Source: Antedon mediterranea (Eukaryota > Echinodermata > Crinoidea > Comatulida > Antedonidae). From it: a DNA stretch of 64,000 nucleotides. The DNA is taken from the NCBI RefSeq assembly GCF_964355755.1, contig NC_092670.1, positions 19,653,201-19,717,200 of the forward strand, read 5' to 3'. The notes under the pieces were generated by a model. It ran no database searches. It was given only the letters and a program-made list of their open reading frames with translations, and had not been told where the DNA came from. Shown here in pieces: positions 25,393-39,900 of this stretch; positions within the stretch are counted from its first letter, which is position 1; each line of letters begins with the position of its first letter. Position numbers and translations under genes: made by a program.

Positions 25393-28300
25393 GTATCTTC
25401 TGCATAACGTTGTCATCATTGGTCCTAATACAGTCAATATTGAATTCCAATGTAACAAAAAAAAAAAGCGCGACACACTGTCGTACGGCACCCTGTAAAA
25501 TACGTTTGCGACAATACATACGTAAAATGAGACTAATACCAATACAGATCGGGCAGTTTTTTAGGGCAACACTAAATAACCAAAGGTGTATACTGCCCTG
25601 ATAACATATTAACCGCAATAATACATATTCCAGTTAAAAGACGCCGATTAACTGCCTCAATCTTAGGACATGGACACTGTGTTCACAAGCTATAGATAAA
25701 CAATTAAAGAGTGTTTTCTAGCCGTTCTTTCGGTTGTAGGCCTACGATTGTGTGGTTATGGGCCTACCTTATTTTACCCTAAGGTGTGTACAAGTGTTTT
25801 GACGCAATGGTTCATCAATCAAACACAATAGCATAGAAAAGTCTTTATGTGTGGTGGGCAGGATTTTTTTCTTATTGTGCTAATTTGTGAAAAAGATCAT
25901 TTGTTTAACAATAATTTCTATTCCAATATTTCTTCGATCGGTTTAGAATTACTAAAATGGTCAATTTGGATTGAATTATGATACAAACAGTAATAATCAT
26001 ACTGCCCTCTGCTTTTAATTCTATGAAAGCGTTTGATTAATTATTATACTGATCTCAATGAACAAATTTTGCCTGCCAAATACTTTTTTCGCGCCTTTGC
26101 CTCGAGTGAAGCTACACCTAGGTGCGATTCTGATGGTACCTTTGGTAGGCCTACATTTGTTTTTTTTTTATATCTGGCCCACTTTTCTCGTAGGTTATAA
26201 CAATGCGTGCTATCAATACTAATTCTCTTCATTCGTGCCATGCCTTAAAAACAAAACAGAGTGGTTAATTGCTCCCACATTCTTAAATGAACTGCGTTTC
26301 TCTCATTTCATACCTTTAGGAATACGCAAAGTGTCAAAGACAAGTATTGGTAAACGTGACATATTGGGCCGGCTAATCATCATTACATAATGCTAATGTC
26401 TACTGTGTCTCAACATAGTCAATATACAGACTATTGCGAAGAGAAAAAAATCATCCTTTAAATAGCACGTTTTACGTACGTCTATTGCTCTAATTGTCGC
26501 TTTGTTTTTAGCCTAGGTTTGGTGTGTGAAAAGTTGCGATAAAGTTACGACGGTGGCAATATTTAGCCAACAAAAAGAGACAAAATACGGCACAACTATT
26601 ATTATTATTGTTATTACCACCACCATCATTATTATCATCATCATCGTAATCAATCATATCAGTGTCGTATCATTAAATTATGTTTAATCTTTAAGATTAT
26701 GATTGACATGATAATGCCATAATGATTTTTTTATTTTAATTATTGTAATATTAAATCCTTTTAGGAATCATTAATATTTATTAGAATAATCAATAGGCCT
26801 AATGATCGTCTCTTCTATTCCGTCTAAATAGCCAGACTCGGTGGTGTCTGGCATATCCTCTATTCATCCGTAGTACTACACGTTTTAGGAAATGTTTAAC
26901 CGTTCTTTTTGTTAATAAAACACTCTCACGCAGAGATAAACTAATTAAGAAAAATGTGTAATTCATGGCAACCTTTATCCGCTAATGGCTTTGCAGGGTC
27001 TGCTAGCCTTTGATATGTTTTTCTGCAACGTCCAGGGCATTTTACTGTTTGTCAAATAACGATATATATTGTATTTGTAGCGTCGAATTGGGAATGAAAC
27101 GCTCACGTGTGTATAGCTGGTAAATAGAATCAAACGATACACACATTACGCATCTCATAAGTTTCAAATTAACATATTATACGCCTTGGTACGCTTTAAA
27201 GTACAGTAACATGGACATTATGTTGAGTACTTCAAGTAAGCCTGCCGCCTATCATAACTTGTGCTTTAAATCAAATTCATATCGATAATTACTTTCATTA
27301 TAAACATAAAACGCACATACGTTGATGGGCCAATTATTGGCGAACTTTGGTGGTAGTTCACTAACTTACCCGAGAAAATAACTGACGGGCCCATAGGTAG
27401 ACCTACTCTGTTATGAGAGTTTCAACGTAGGCTACATTAAGGATTAAAATCAAAGCAGTTTCTTAAATTGACTTGACTTTTTAATAACATATCCTTATCC
27501 TGTTATAATCCTGGACCTCACGTCATGTCCTGGCATACTTCCAGGTATATAGGTGTGTGTGTGCCACCATGCCTGTGTCAGACCCTTCATATTCTCTTAT
27601 ACATTATTATATTATTTTTCCATTGGGTAGTAATAGACTCTACAGCTCACTATGTCGGTGGGTTGGCCGGTCGGTCGGTAAACACTAACTCAAATTTGAG
27701 CACGCGACTGCAGCCATGTATGGCTTTGTTTTAAATGGCATGATGACAACAACTTTACTACGTTGTTCCAACATTAGGGAAATCCTGTAAAATTCAGATT
27801 TATCATTTATTTCTTTACCCTATACTCTTAAGTGGATACATGAGTTACCTTATTTACGCATCAATGTTGTGTCTATGTTGTGGAATCGGGTGAATCCAAT
27901 CAAAGAATACTATCTTTGATCGAATGAAATCATGAAAAACCGTATTTTATTAAATAAGCACTAAAAATCTGTCAATGCCAAACTATAATTAATAAGATAT
28001 CCTTATCAAATTCATGACAGAATTCAGGAACAAAGGATTTAATTGGTTTACATGACGTAATACATAGTAACGGAACGGAATGATTGTTATGTAAAGCAGT
28101 TGATTTGTTGGATGAATAATGTTGATGAAAAACCTCAAGATATGAGAATTTGGTTGACGATTGTTATAATGTTTTCAATTATTTCCAAAGCACAGTGAAA
28201 TATATACAAAAGTACTTCAACTGAAATAATATAGCTGATTACAATATTGTAAAAGACTAATTAAGGAAGAGTTTGACTGTGACGTTGCTAATTTTAAAAA

Positions 28301-30990
28301 ATGTTATACACATCCAACAAATTAGCCAATTAGATGATGGATAATTTATCCGTGCTTATGAAATAAGTCTAATTTGAGGGAGTGAGAAAGAAGGAGTCTA
28401 TACCTGACACTAGGTCAGGATTCCACCATGGACCTTGGCAAGGCCTAAGAAAGTGATGGCGGATGATTTAATTTGATTTATTCAATTCAAAAAAACCATT
28501 ACAAGACAATGGACATGAACGTTTGCAAATGATTGTCTCCATTTTCAAAACTCTCATACTATATTATAAATATTGAGTTATTAAAAATAACAATAATGAA
28601 CACATCAGGCATTAGAAAATTATTTGAGTTGGCCTAGAGTCAATTAAAAAAAACCAATGAGATCATGTCATGAAGGAATCGAGTAATTTACAAAATGTAA
28701 AGAGAAAAGGCATGACACCATAAAATGAACATCTTTTAAACTAAGATATACCGTATATCACCGAATAAATGATAGTTTGCGCTATGACGATAAATGCAAT
28801 ATTTTTGTATCAAATAACTTGTATTCCAATAATAATTTTACCTATAAGCTATAATGTTTGTCTTCAATATAGATAAACAAGCTTGATTAGCGTAGATTAC
28901 CACTGATTTCCTACCCATGCTTTCTATATTTAATATCTGTTAATTACGGTATATTGTTACTTCGGAATTGGCCTCTTTTGCTTTATTTTTAGATTTTTTT
29001 TATCTTTCAACAATCCTATTAACGCAAATGGGAAGGCGATCTGAAACATACCTCTAACAACAATATCATATCTACGTTCTTAAAAGCGTTATAAATTTTA
29101 GAGGAAAAAATGATTTTGTTTTTATTAAACATCGTAACCTGCGGGGTAAATTATCTGTTATGAAACATTTCTCCCATCTGCACTTGTTTCTCGAGTAGAA
29201 AGTACGGTTAGTTAAAAGTGAATTCCTTTCAGACACAAAATAATGTTTTCTTTCACATAAACACTAACAAAAAAATGCGAATGCGAATCTGCTTTTGTTT
29301 GTTACTGTATTTTTTTTTATTAATCATAATGGTATTTACAAAAAGTGAAGTAAACTTTCCCTTCATATACAATTTTACAAAATACTCAGTCTTAATAAAT
29401 ACCATTTAGGCAAACACGTATGTAGCTTAAAACAACTAGGCAAACGAGTACTAATTTTAAGCCCGGCCATACGCAATACTTCACAAATAAATCTCTATGC
29501 ATGCTCAAACCAATCTGCGTATTTTTTTTTTCAATTTCGATTTGGCAGTGGTTAAGCCTCAGAATATGTTGCTACACTTTTACTTTGGTCCGTTACACAT
29601 TGTCTATATTATAAAAGGTATCGATAAAAAATGAAAAATGCATAACCATATTGAAATTACATAAACATACAAATTAATTTAAACCCTAGGTCATCGCAAA
29701 TTTAAAAAGTCTAAAAATTTCGGAAATTAGACGACAAAATGGAATCATCTAAATGTAAAATATTAAAATGAAGAAATGCATCAGAAAATAAACAGCCATG
29801 CGAGTATTCATTGTATATATAATAATAATAAAAGACGAGTTTTCACAAAGGTGTAGAAATTTAGGCCTACAGAGTTTTCTTTACACCTGAACTGGAAAAA
29901 CTTTTGGAAAAAGTTTTCAATAGAGAAATAACTAATAAACCACGTGTGGCGCTAATTTACCATGCTTTTACACAGTGCTTTGTCAATGTTTATGTTGTAA
30001 AGCTAAAGTTGTTGGTGTTTTTTTTTTGCTTACATTTAAAAAAAGATAGCCCAACATTGCTGGTGTCGTCCCCGTGGTTCACCAATTTTCTCTATTGGTG
30101 TTACCACATCTACCAACTAAAACATCAAATCTGGAAAACGTAGATAATCTCAAACATATGCAAACTACCAAGATTCATTTTAAGAAATAAAGAAAAATTT
30201 TTCGTTTTAGTCGAAAAGACATGCTCAAAAGTGTCATATAAGAAGATTTTTTTAATGGTTCTAGAGGAATTTAAATTGTGCTCTTAATGTTAATCATACA
30301 TTGCAGTACGTATATTAAGTATAACAAGAACTGTCATAGTTAAAGAATCACAAACATTTTCCATTGTAAAAATTAATTTTACCAAAAGTTAAATGAGTAA
30401 TTACTACAGTTAATATATTCCAACCATTGTAGACTATTTCATCAGAATAAAACGGTGTAAAATATAGGCCACATTGTAATGGTGTAATGAATGCTTAGCG
30501 AACTACATTTTGGTACTAATGTACTGTATGTTTGAAAGGCTTTCGTCAATGCCTTCGGCATTGCTCACCCAAACTAGATATAAGCACTGCAGTGAGGTTA
30601 GTAAATGCAGGCCTAGTGGAATTCTTGCCGATTTATTAGTCGTCGTCTACTAGAGGCATTTAGGCCTAGTTGAAAATCCTCTTAGACCTACATCACACGG
30701 TAAATAGAAACCAAAATCAAAGCATATATTTATGATTTATCAACTGAAGTGTCCATGTTCAACAACACAACTAAATCAAAGCCGTGGTTTGATTAATGCA
30801 TAAAGTAAATAAATTAGCCATAGACTAAAGTAGCCTAAAGAGGAGAAGAAAAACGGTTTTTCAAAATTGAACTGAAGCCCACAAAATGGATACTTCTTGC
30901 AAATGATTTTGTCGTATGATGATCATTACGTTCTCCATAATGCATTCACTTTTCTGGATAATTCCCAAAGGTCATGTTAGAAAATTTCAC
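25393..30990. other. 5.6-kb intergenic region, no gene recognised
   Basis: AT-rich DNA between the 5' end of the sialyltransferase and the 3' end of the RASD-like gene. It has a short mixed trinucleotide run (ATT/ACC/ATC at about 26596-26655) and scattered AGGCCTA palindromes. Open frames are below 90 codons without recognisable motifs. On the minus strand, TTTATT at 30632-30637 (AATAAA when reversed) could be the polyadenylation signal of the RASD-like gene, 355 bases past its stop. Confidence 0.5.
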
Positions 30991-30991
30991 T

Positions 30992-33900
30992 TCACTGAAT
31001 GCAGCAAACAACTTTTTTAATTTTACGTCCGGTTGATGAGGATGATTCTCCTTCATCGTTAACTAGACTTCTTTGGCTTAACTTCAGTCGCATCTGCAAA
31101 AGGTCACTGCGCACACTCGGTCTCCTCGCATTAGGCGAAACAATCCCACAGGCCTCGCTGAGCCTCCTTCGAAAAGTTAATCGGTTATTTTCCTTAGGCT
31201 TCAGAGTCGGTGTATTGCTGGCACTCATTTTCCTGTGCAAAGACGGGCTCATTTCGCTCGGCAACTTAGCATTTTCAAATAAAAGCCTGAATAATGTGTC
31301 AATGTTAATAGACTTCTTTGCCGATGTCTCGATAAACGAGCATCGTTTGTTATTAGTCTCGAAACCTTTTGCTGCTTCCTCCGAACTAACAGCCCTGCAA
31401 GCTTCTTTATCGCACTTATTTGCAGCAATCACCATAGGCACACTCTTAGCGCCTCCATTACATACTTTGGTTTCAATAATTTGGTCTTTGAGACGCACCG
31501 CTTCCTGGAAAGTATTTTTATTATCGATACTATACACAATGATGAAAATATCTCCTGAAAAACACAAAATATAGAAATTGTAAATTATCTGGTTGAATGT
31601 CAAATAATTATAGAATTGAATCGTCTACAAATCGTAAATACAAATTTATAGATCCATGATATAATCATAGGTTCATTAACGTTTCATTGTTATCAAAGTT
31701 CTTTACTTGCCTATAAATATTCATTAAGTATTAATTAAAATATCAATCAATATTCAATATAATTTATTTATTTTTTACAGATATTCAATAATATCTATTA
31801 TAGATATTCAGAAAATATTCATTATAACACAAGTATTCTTTCAAACTGTATAGTTGTGCAGATGATAACTATATACAGATTTCATACCAAGAATTATAAT
31901 TTGATAAGGCTATGCATATACTGCCACTAGCCACAATAAACAAAATTCTTGACTGGATATAAATATTCATGAAGTGGCTAAGCAATGCTCTTATTAGGTA
32001 AGTGAGTAATGGTCAATTAACGAACTCTCTAATGTACGAAAACAGTTTTCATGCCGAGTAAATACTAAAGAGTGCCTATAAATACAAATTTGAAAATCAT
32101 TTGGCTATTTTTATAGGGTCGTTAAATTCTATATAAAAGGAAACAGATTATACTATAAATAAATAACGAGATTAGAAACAGCTTTATATACTGGGAACAC
32201 AATGATGGACTTTAATAATTAGCAAAAATCCTGTTCCAAGGAAAAAACAGATATTTTGCATAATACAAGAACTATATATCATAAAAAAATGAAGGCCTAT
32301 TGAACTAGCACCGTCTAATGTATAATATTGGGAAAAAAACATTTGTTTCATAAAGCTACTCAGTGGTTCATGGTGAAACCATAGAATAAATTAAATTAAA
32401 TTAAATGCACTGAAGAACCTGTACCATGGGGTTACCAATACCAATAAAAAAAAAGAAAGGAATGTTAACGAAACCATGGTGCATCAAACTTAAATCGATT
32501 TGCAATTATCGAATTTGTATACAATGGTAATTAAAGGTGTGTAAATAATACAGTAGTGCCACTGTTTCTTTGTGAACGATACAATTGACCAAATAAAACG
32601 TGTATATCATGGAATTAGAATAATCGATAATGAACTTTTAAAGATTATCTGAAAGAAAATATGAGAAGTGAATGGGTTTATAAGGCCGAGGATAATGCTG
32701 TAGACAAGTTGACGCTAGATAGATGGTCGTAGGTTCTGGCTCACATTGAACTACATAAAGCCATTCACACAATGTGTATTTAACTATTATTTATTCACTG
32801 ATAAATATGTTGTAGAAATTATAAGAAAAAGAAAATATGTATAAGAAATTAAACTTGTTTTTTCGATAGGCCTAGTGGGTTCATGTAGAATAACTGACAA
32901 TACAAAATGTATATGCAGCAGAACTTATATCAACAGGTCCATGTAGAGCAAGTATTGCATAATCGAGTAATGTAATACAACTAACTAACCTGGTTAAACA
33001 GAAACGTAGTTAACTAAATAGTAAATACAACTAACTAACCTGGTTAAACAGAAACGTACGGTAGTTAACTAAATAGTAAATACAACTAACTAACCTGGTT
33101 AAACAGAAACGTAGTTAACTAAATAGTAAATACAACTAACTAACCTGGTTAAACAGAAACTTGGTCAACTAAATATTAATAACGCTTGTCACGTTATACA
33201 GTATAACGTTTCAAACAAAACTGTACCAATCGCAAGTATCACATTATATCATTGTTATGGATAGGATATTATTAAGTTTGTTTTTATTTCATTTTGATGC
33301 ACGATGTTAACATGGCGTTGTAACAACTTCCTGATGTGAGTGTATACATTTAATAATTATGTGAACCACGTCAAATGAGAGGTAGTGGGACGATTCGGCA
33401 CTGAGAAGATTCGGCCCACTACATTATAGTATGGAAACGTGAACGTGAACTATCATAGATTTATGTAATTTGCAGTGTTGATAAAGCTTCGACAATGTGC
33501 GATAGGACTAATCAATACAAAACAATAATATAGACAGTGTGACTGCAGAACATGTGGTCTTGATGAAGGAACTTGCCTTGTAGACAGAATGTGCACTTCA
33601 TTTTCTGCTTGACTTCTGCCAATGCTATGAAAAATGTCGCTATTCTGTACGTTCACCTAAAGTGACAACAATAACAATACAGCGTGTATTGATCAATCTA
33701 TCATGTCTACCAGCGTGTTAATTGAATTACACAGACACGTGGGGTAAGTATGTTATGACTAATACGTCATGTCAATGTTTGTCAAAGTTATTTAATTCCA
33801 AGCATGTGTTTTATGCATTTGTACTTTTGTTTGCTCTTTTCAGTTCAGTTTTTGACGTTAAAAAGGGGCTTTCGTTTTTACGACACGGCACGCGACTAGA

Positions 33901-36900
33901 CATCTATTGAATGTATCAGTCATTGTGGGCATGTTCATATGCTTCTCTGGGCGTCGTGCATGGAATGACTTTTCGACTTGACAGATACGTTGTTTAATAG
34001 CTTCTGGTGAAACAAAAGTTCTTGACGAATTGATGCAATATATCTGAATTTTAGTGGTAATTGTTTTCAGAAAACCAGGATATGGAGAGTTAATTGGCCA
34101 TGTCTAGTATAATAAAAGATATCTATTCTGAATAAAATATCGTGTAAACCGTCGACGGATATTGCTAAAAATGAGAAGCTTCATATTACATTACACTAAT
34201 CAATATACATTACACAAATTCATAATTTGAATTATATAATAAATAATCAATAATGCATTTTTATGACATTATGAGGTGAAATAGTACGGCAGGTGTAAAA
34301 GTATAAAACACAATCCGTATAGGGCTTCAATTAATGCGTTTGTTAGGTGGTTATTGGTATGTTAAGACGTATACGTGTGACTGGCGCCAACAACTTTTTT
34401 TCTTCCTAAGCAGACGTATTTTGTTCCCGAACGTAACCCTTTCTCTATGGTTTATATAGTGTTTAGTAATACAGGTTGATCGTTCATTAAGTACATTGTA
34501 TTATTATTTCATTACTTACTATTCCATCAAGGATTATCAGCCAAGTCAACACTACAAGTATCCTATAATTGTATTCGTGCAAATGTGTGAACGTGAAAAC
34601 TAATTCAATCATATTTTTTCCTTAAAAAATGCCACTAAGTTTGTCCATCGAATATGACACTCTACCAAACTCGTAAAGTGTTAACTTAACGTTATGTAGT
34701 GTATTAGTAACATCATGTAATTTCATCTGTCATATACAGTTCCAATGACACGTGTTTTTATATACTACTGTGATTTAAAATTGTCAACTCTTTAGTAAAA
34801 CTTCATGTTACTATAACATAACATGATTCGCTAATATAGTATGCTATATAAACATCATATTGCATTGAAATAGAAAAATACCAGTTTTATTGTTGGTTAC
34901 GTCTTATTATCGTCCGTTACGTTATTATCGTCCGTTACGTCTTATTATCGTCCGTTACGTCTTTACTGCATGAGGTATCTCCGATTATAAAGACCCTGTA
35001 TGGGACCGTGGTTTTAACATTAAATTTCTGTTTTAAAAGTATACTACTAATTATTCAAATGACTGTATTAAAATGTTATGATTTTTATAGTGATACGCAT
35101 CAAATCTCTATGACTTTCATAAATTTATTTTCTTAGTAAATATGTCACCGGTAGTACGGATCCAACTAGTATCACAACGTAGCGCTCCGTTTTTTCAGAA
35201 ACATAATAATTTTTTTTAAAGGTTACTATTTGAGCATAAACAAAACATTTAATATATACATTATTTTCCTTAAATTATTTTTTGTAATACTTTCAGATTG
35301 GCAATTCCATTTTTAATTTTTTTTTTTTTTGAGACAACACACTATATATTATACCTATACCCAATACTATAATTGGTTTCATAAGATTTCGATATGAAGA
35401 TCGCACGAGACGCCACGTAGCCATCGGCACCATCATATTGATTCATTATCTGGCAATAACTAAAATCAATATCATTTTGACAGAATTAATTGGATATTTA
35501 ATATTAATTGAAATAAACGGCAGAGTATTAACATTTTCTAATCTTTGCCAACGACCATCCAACATTCTAAAATATTAAATTCATGATGAAGTTAACTACT
35601 CCTTTCTCCCAACATTTTTGGTAAAACTTTTCTCTGAGTAGGCTTACATTAATTCTTAATTGTGCATTGCCATATTCTGTGTTTTAGAATTGTAGATTTT
35701 GTATTCTTGAAATGTTTAGATGTATTGTATTTGATTTGAATGTGCTAAGAGGGAAGGTGAGTCTCCAATCCAGATTACAGAAGGCTCTTCTTAGCCAGAG
35801 GGATCCAGTCATCTGTGTTTCATGTCAGCTTACTTAGTGGTCTGTTGTGTATGTTTTTTGACAAGAAAGAATACGAATAAGAGTATGTTCAATTATCCTG
35901 GTTTTAAGAAATCAATAAAAATCAAAACTACCTGTTCTTACCTTGAAATTGTATATGTATTATTCTGGTAATTCTCATACAGCGTTTTAAGGTATATACA
36001 TAAATAGGCCTAATAATGTTGACCTTTTGTAACCATTCACGTGTATACAGTTTATGAACTTTCAATAAATGAAAAAAGTCTCATCCTAATTATAACCATC
36101 TCAAAATAGTTTCATGACTATATACTATCCAGCATGTTTACATTCATATTCTAAAATTATACACACTATGTCTATTTAAAGAATAGGCATGCTGGTTATA
36201 ATATAATGAAGTTATTTATACTGCTAATGTATATATATATATATTATACTATTTACTACATGCTGATCAAATCATCAACTTAGTTGATATACGTTGTCTA
36301 AAAATAATGTTCAAATCCGATTTTGGTAAATTCATTATCTACCAACACGTTCTCAACAGATATTTGTTATCGTGCCATTAGTTCTAAGACCTAATAATAG
36401 AGTTAATACACTCTCAGCATGTTGAATAACACGTTCAAATACAATTCTACAAAATAGAGAGGTCACAGTAACATTGACAAACACGGAGATGAGAAAAACC
36501 ATGAAGCAAAGAATATAGAAATTAACGCAAGGCCAAGGATTTGAGTATCAACAGACAACCAACAACCCACAAAATTAACAGTTACATTTAACGAAACTTC
36601 CAGTTGACTATACATTTGGCTTTTATCACGTAAATGTTCTTTTCGATCCAATTTTGGTCAAAGTGAACAACTATTGTGTGATATTAGAAATGACCCAGCT
36701 ATTAGCAGCTGGGGTTTTTTCCAGAAGGGGACATCTTTAAACAAAAAAGTTACGAGAGCGTACAATATAAATAATAATATCAAGGTCATTACGCATGCGC
36801 GAAGCTTCTATGTGTCTCGGATATTTTCAAAGCAAAGGTAACTTGTAAATGAATCTTCAAACCTATTTGTATTGTAGTGTATAAGCTGAGCTACCGTAGG

Positions 36901-39900
36901 TATCTTAAATGCATTTCTGTTTAAAAGTGCTTCACTTTGTCATTCTAATCGGTTTAAAAAAATACTAGATTAAGTAATTATTACTAAATTGGGTTGTTTT
37001 AAGTAGGGCCTAAATATTAAAAATTCTTCAAAATACTCAATTTTTAATCTTTTTAATGGTTTGACGAAACAATGTAATCAATTAAAATTATTCGAATGTG
37101 TAGATTGCGTTTAAAAAAACAGTTCCAACGCGAATTAACAATTTCACTTCCAATTAAAAGCTATACTTTAGAAAACATATGGTACGTCAATACTGTCAAA
37201 GATTGTGGCTTTCCTCTTAACAACGGAAAACAGGTATTCTTGGTAAATTTTATATTTCCGAATTACATTATCGATATTGGTTAATTAATTGATTGCTCGC
37301 ATTACTGAGAGACATTAGTACCACATCGTTATATTTATCTCTCCAATAAAATCGAAATTATTGCCACTCATTGGACAAAAGAAATAAAATGTTCGTTTGG
37401 TTTAAGAAAAGAGATCTAATTTCGAACTATAAAATTACTAATAATAATACTAGGGGAAAAATAATTTTCGACAATAATTTGAGAATTTATTATTAGTTTT
37501 AAATTCCACCGATTTCCTGCGGAAGTACAAGTTAACATTTACAATTGTTTTAACCATTCTCGTTTAATTGCTGAGAATGCTATAGTTTTGTTTGATGTCG
37601 AATTCTCATATACAACAACATTTTACAGCACGAGTTTAAAACACGGTAATAGGAACAGTAAATCAAGAGCACATTTTGTGATTACTGCTGGCGCGATGCA
37701 TCACGACCTGCGCGCTGTTCGTGATAACGATGCAGCATGCCCATAGGTTGCAATTTCGTATAGATTAATAAGGCTTGTAGATATATTCGCATTTACTGCT
37801 GCATATACAGTGACAAAACGGCATGTTATTAAGAGAAAATGCATCTATTTATTTTTACTTACATATATGTATTATGTACAGTTATAAATTACACTATATC
37901 ACACGGAAAGCAATATTGTGATATAGACTATATCGACGAAAATTACTATTTAGTTTTATATCTAAAAATTAAGAACATGACGTGTTTCGAATAATCAGTA
38001 CGGAGAATATGAACTACCTCATAATATTGCAATCGATGCAAAGTAGATAAGGATATGATAAATCAATTTCTGTTTTGAGAAAACTGTTAATACAATTTTA
38101 ATTGTTAATTGTACCAATTCACCTAGATTTATACGTAAATAAGGATAGTAGAAGTTTTGTTGGACAGTCGTAGCAGATAATACGACAGCATTTATACTGG
38201 GAACTTTAATTAGCATTTACCAGGTTGTTATGACTCATGTGAAAAGGTTATCGGTTATTATTCGCTATTGTAATCCTGGTCAAGCAAACAGGATCTTATT
38301 CAGTCAAGAGCTTTCCTAAACAGCCGGCAACCAATGTAACAATTAGTTCAAACGTTAAGGTACGCCTTTTATACGCGCGCGTGACCTATTTGTCAATATA
38401 ACAGTGAGACGTCGGCGTTCAAACGTTGTTAAATGGCACGCTTTTTATACGCGCGCGTGAACTTGTGTCAATGTAACAATTAGTGGCACGGCGGCGTTCA
38501 AACGTTGCTAATAATATTTGGCTTTTACACGCGCGCGTGAATTGTGTAACGGACAAAATATAAAACCTAGTGTACATTTCATTTTGATGCAAACATCGTT
38601 AGTAATTAATACCGATGTTGTCTTGTGTACCATAAGCATCCATGTATTTTGTATTTTAATAATTCATGTGAGATAGAGAGGTTGTCATGATTCATAAGAT
38701 GAATTTCAAAGAACTTGTACGTCAAAACCAACAGTATTTATCATGTTTTTATAATTAAACAGGATGTCGTTATCAATTACGATGAAAGTCAATATACTGT
38801 GCTCATAAATATTTGATTAATTCATGTTTAAACTATCTATGAGGCAATCAATGGATATTAACTTATGATGAACATACTATCAAATTATCTAAATTGTATG
38901 TTAGCGTGAGTTGTATGCGCCTCCCAGACAGACCATTGCAGCAACAAAATCACTATAGGATTATAGAGTTACCCGTTCCAAACTAAACACTGAAGATACC
39001 GTTGGTAAGAGTTGATGCTAGGAATATTATGTATACATCAGCCTAAACTCACCATACTGACCCAATTTACCTTAATTATTCCCATTGGAGCTTAACAGAT
39101 GAACGATTTAATTCTACTAAGAGCGTCATTCCTGGAATCGATCTGAACACGTAAAATGCATTCTATGTATTATCATATATGCAAGTTAAATGAAAATCCG
39201 GGATATCACACCTCGAACGTGGTATTAATTGAAACTATCAGCAAGGATTTTATTAGATCTTCTGAGAAAGAAGTGACGAGGTAAATTAGCGTTACTCACA
39301 TAGCATTATTAGTCTGACTTTCAGAAATAAAGAGTTCAATCGATCGAACAGTTAATTTTTTTCCGACTTGGATAAAGAACTGAATTGTCCAATCAAATTC
39401 TACAAACTAATAAAGAACAGTAAACCTTATTCAACCCTAGGACTGCAAACCTTTTCAACTGGAGGACTCGAAACTTTATTGAACTGGATGACTGGAAACA
39501 TTTTTCAACTGGATGACTGGAAACCTTATTAAGAACTTACTTACCTACTTCAGACTGGAAACTTATTCAGAATGGAAACATAAAATTCAGATTGGAAGAA
39601 TGGAAACTTTATTCAACTGGAGGATTTAAGATTGGGTAACTGGAAACCATATTCAAACTGGAAACTTTTTCAGATTTGAAACTTATTCAGACTGGAGAAA
39701 TGGAAACTTTATTCAGACTGGAAACTTATTCAGACTGGAGGAAACTTTTCAGACCGAAAAAAACTTTCATTGACTACAGTGAAATATACCTATAAGACTT
39801 AAACCAATACCATTTTACAGTAGTCAAATATACCGAAAGTAGGCTCCAATTCTACTTTTATTTTTTTTCCATCGATTAACTATTTTGTGTTGCAATTTAT

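Noticed and set aside
26044-26241. 65-codon basic minus-strand frame (MARMKRISID...)
   Set aside because: Composition is protein-like, but it is short, has no recognised family, and the stretch includes the recurrent AGGCCTAC word.
30530-30570. Hairpin AATGCCTTCGGCATT as a terminator or small RNA
   Set aside because: A single short stem-loop without further support in a eukaryotic intergenic region.
30999-31574. 191-codon plus-strand frame opposite the RASD-like second exon
   Set aside because: It is the antisense of a confirmed Ras-family exon and has no motif of its own.
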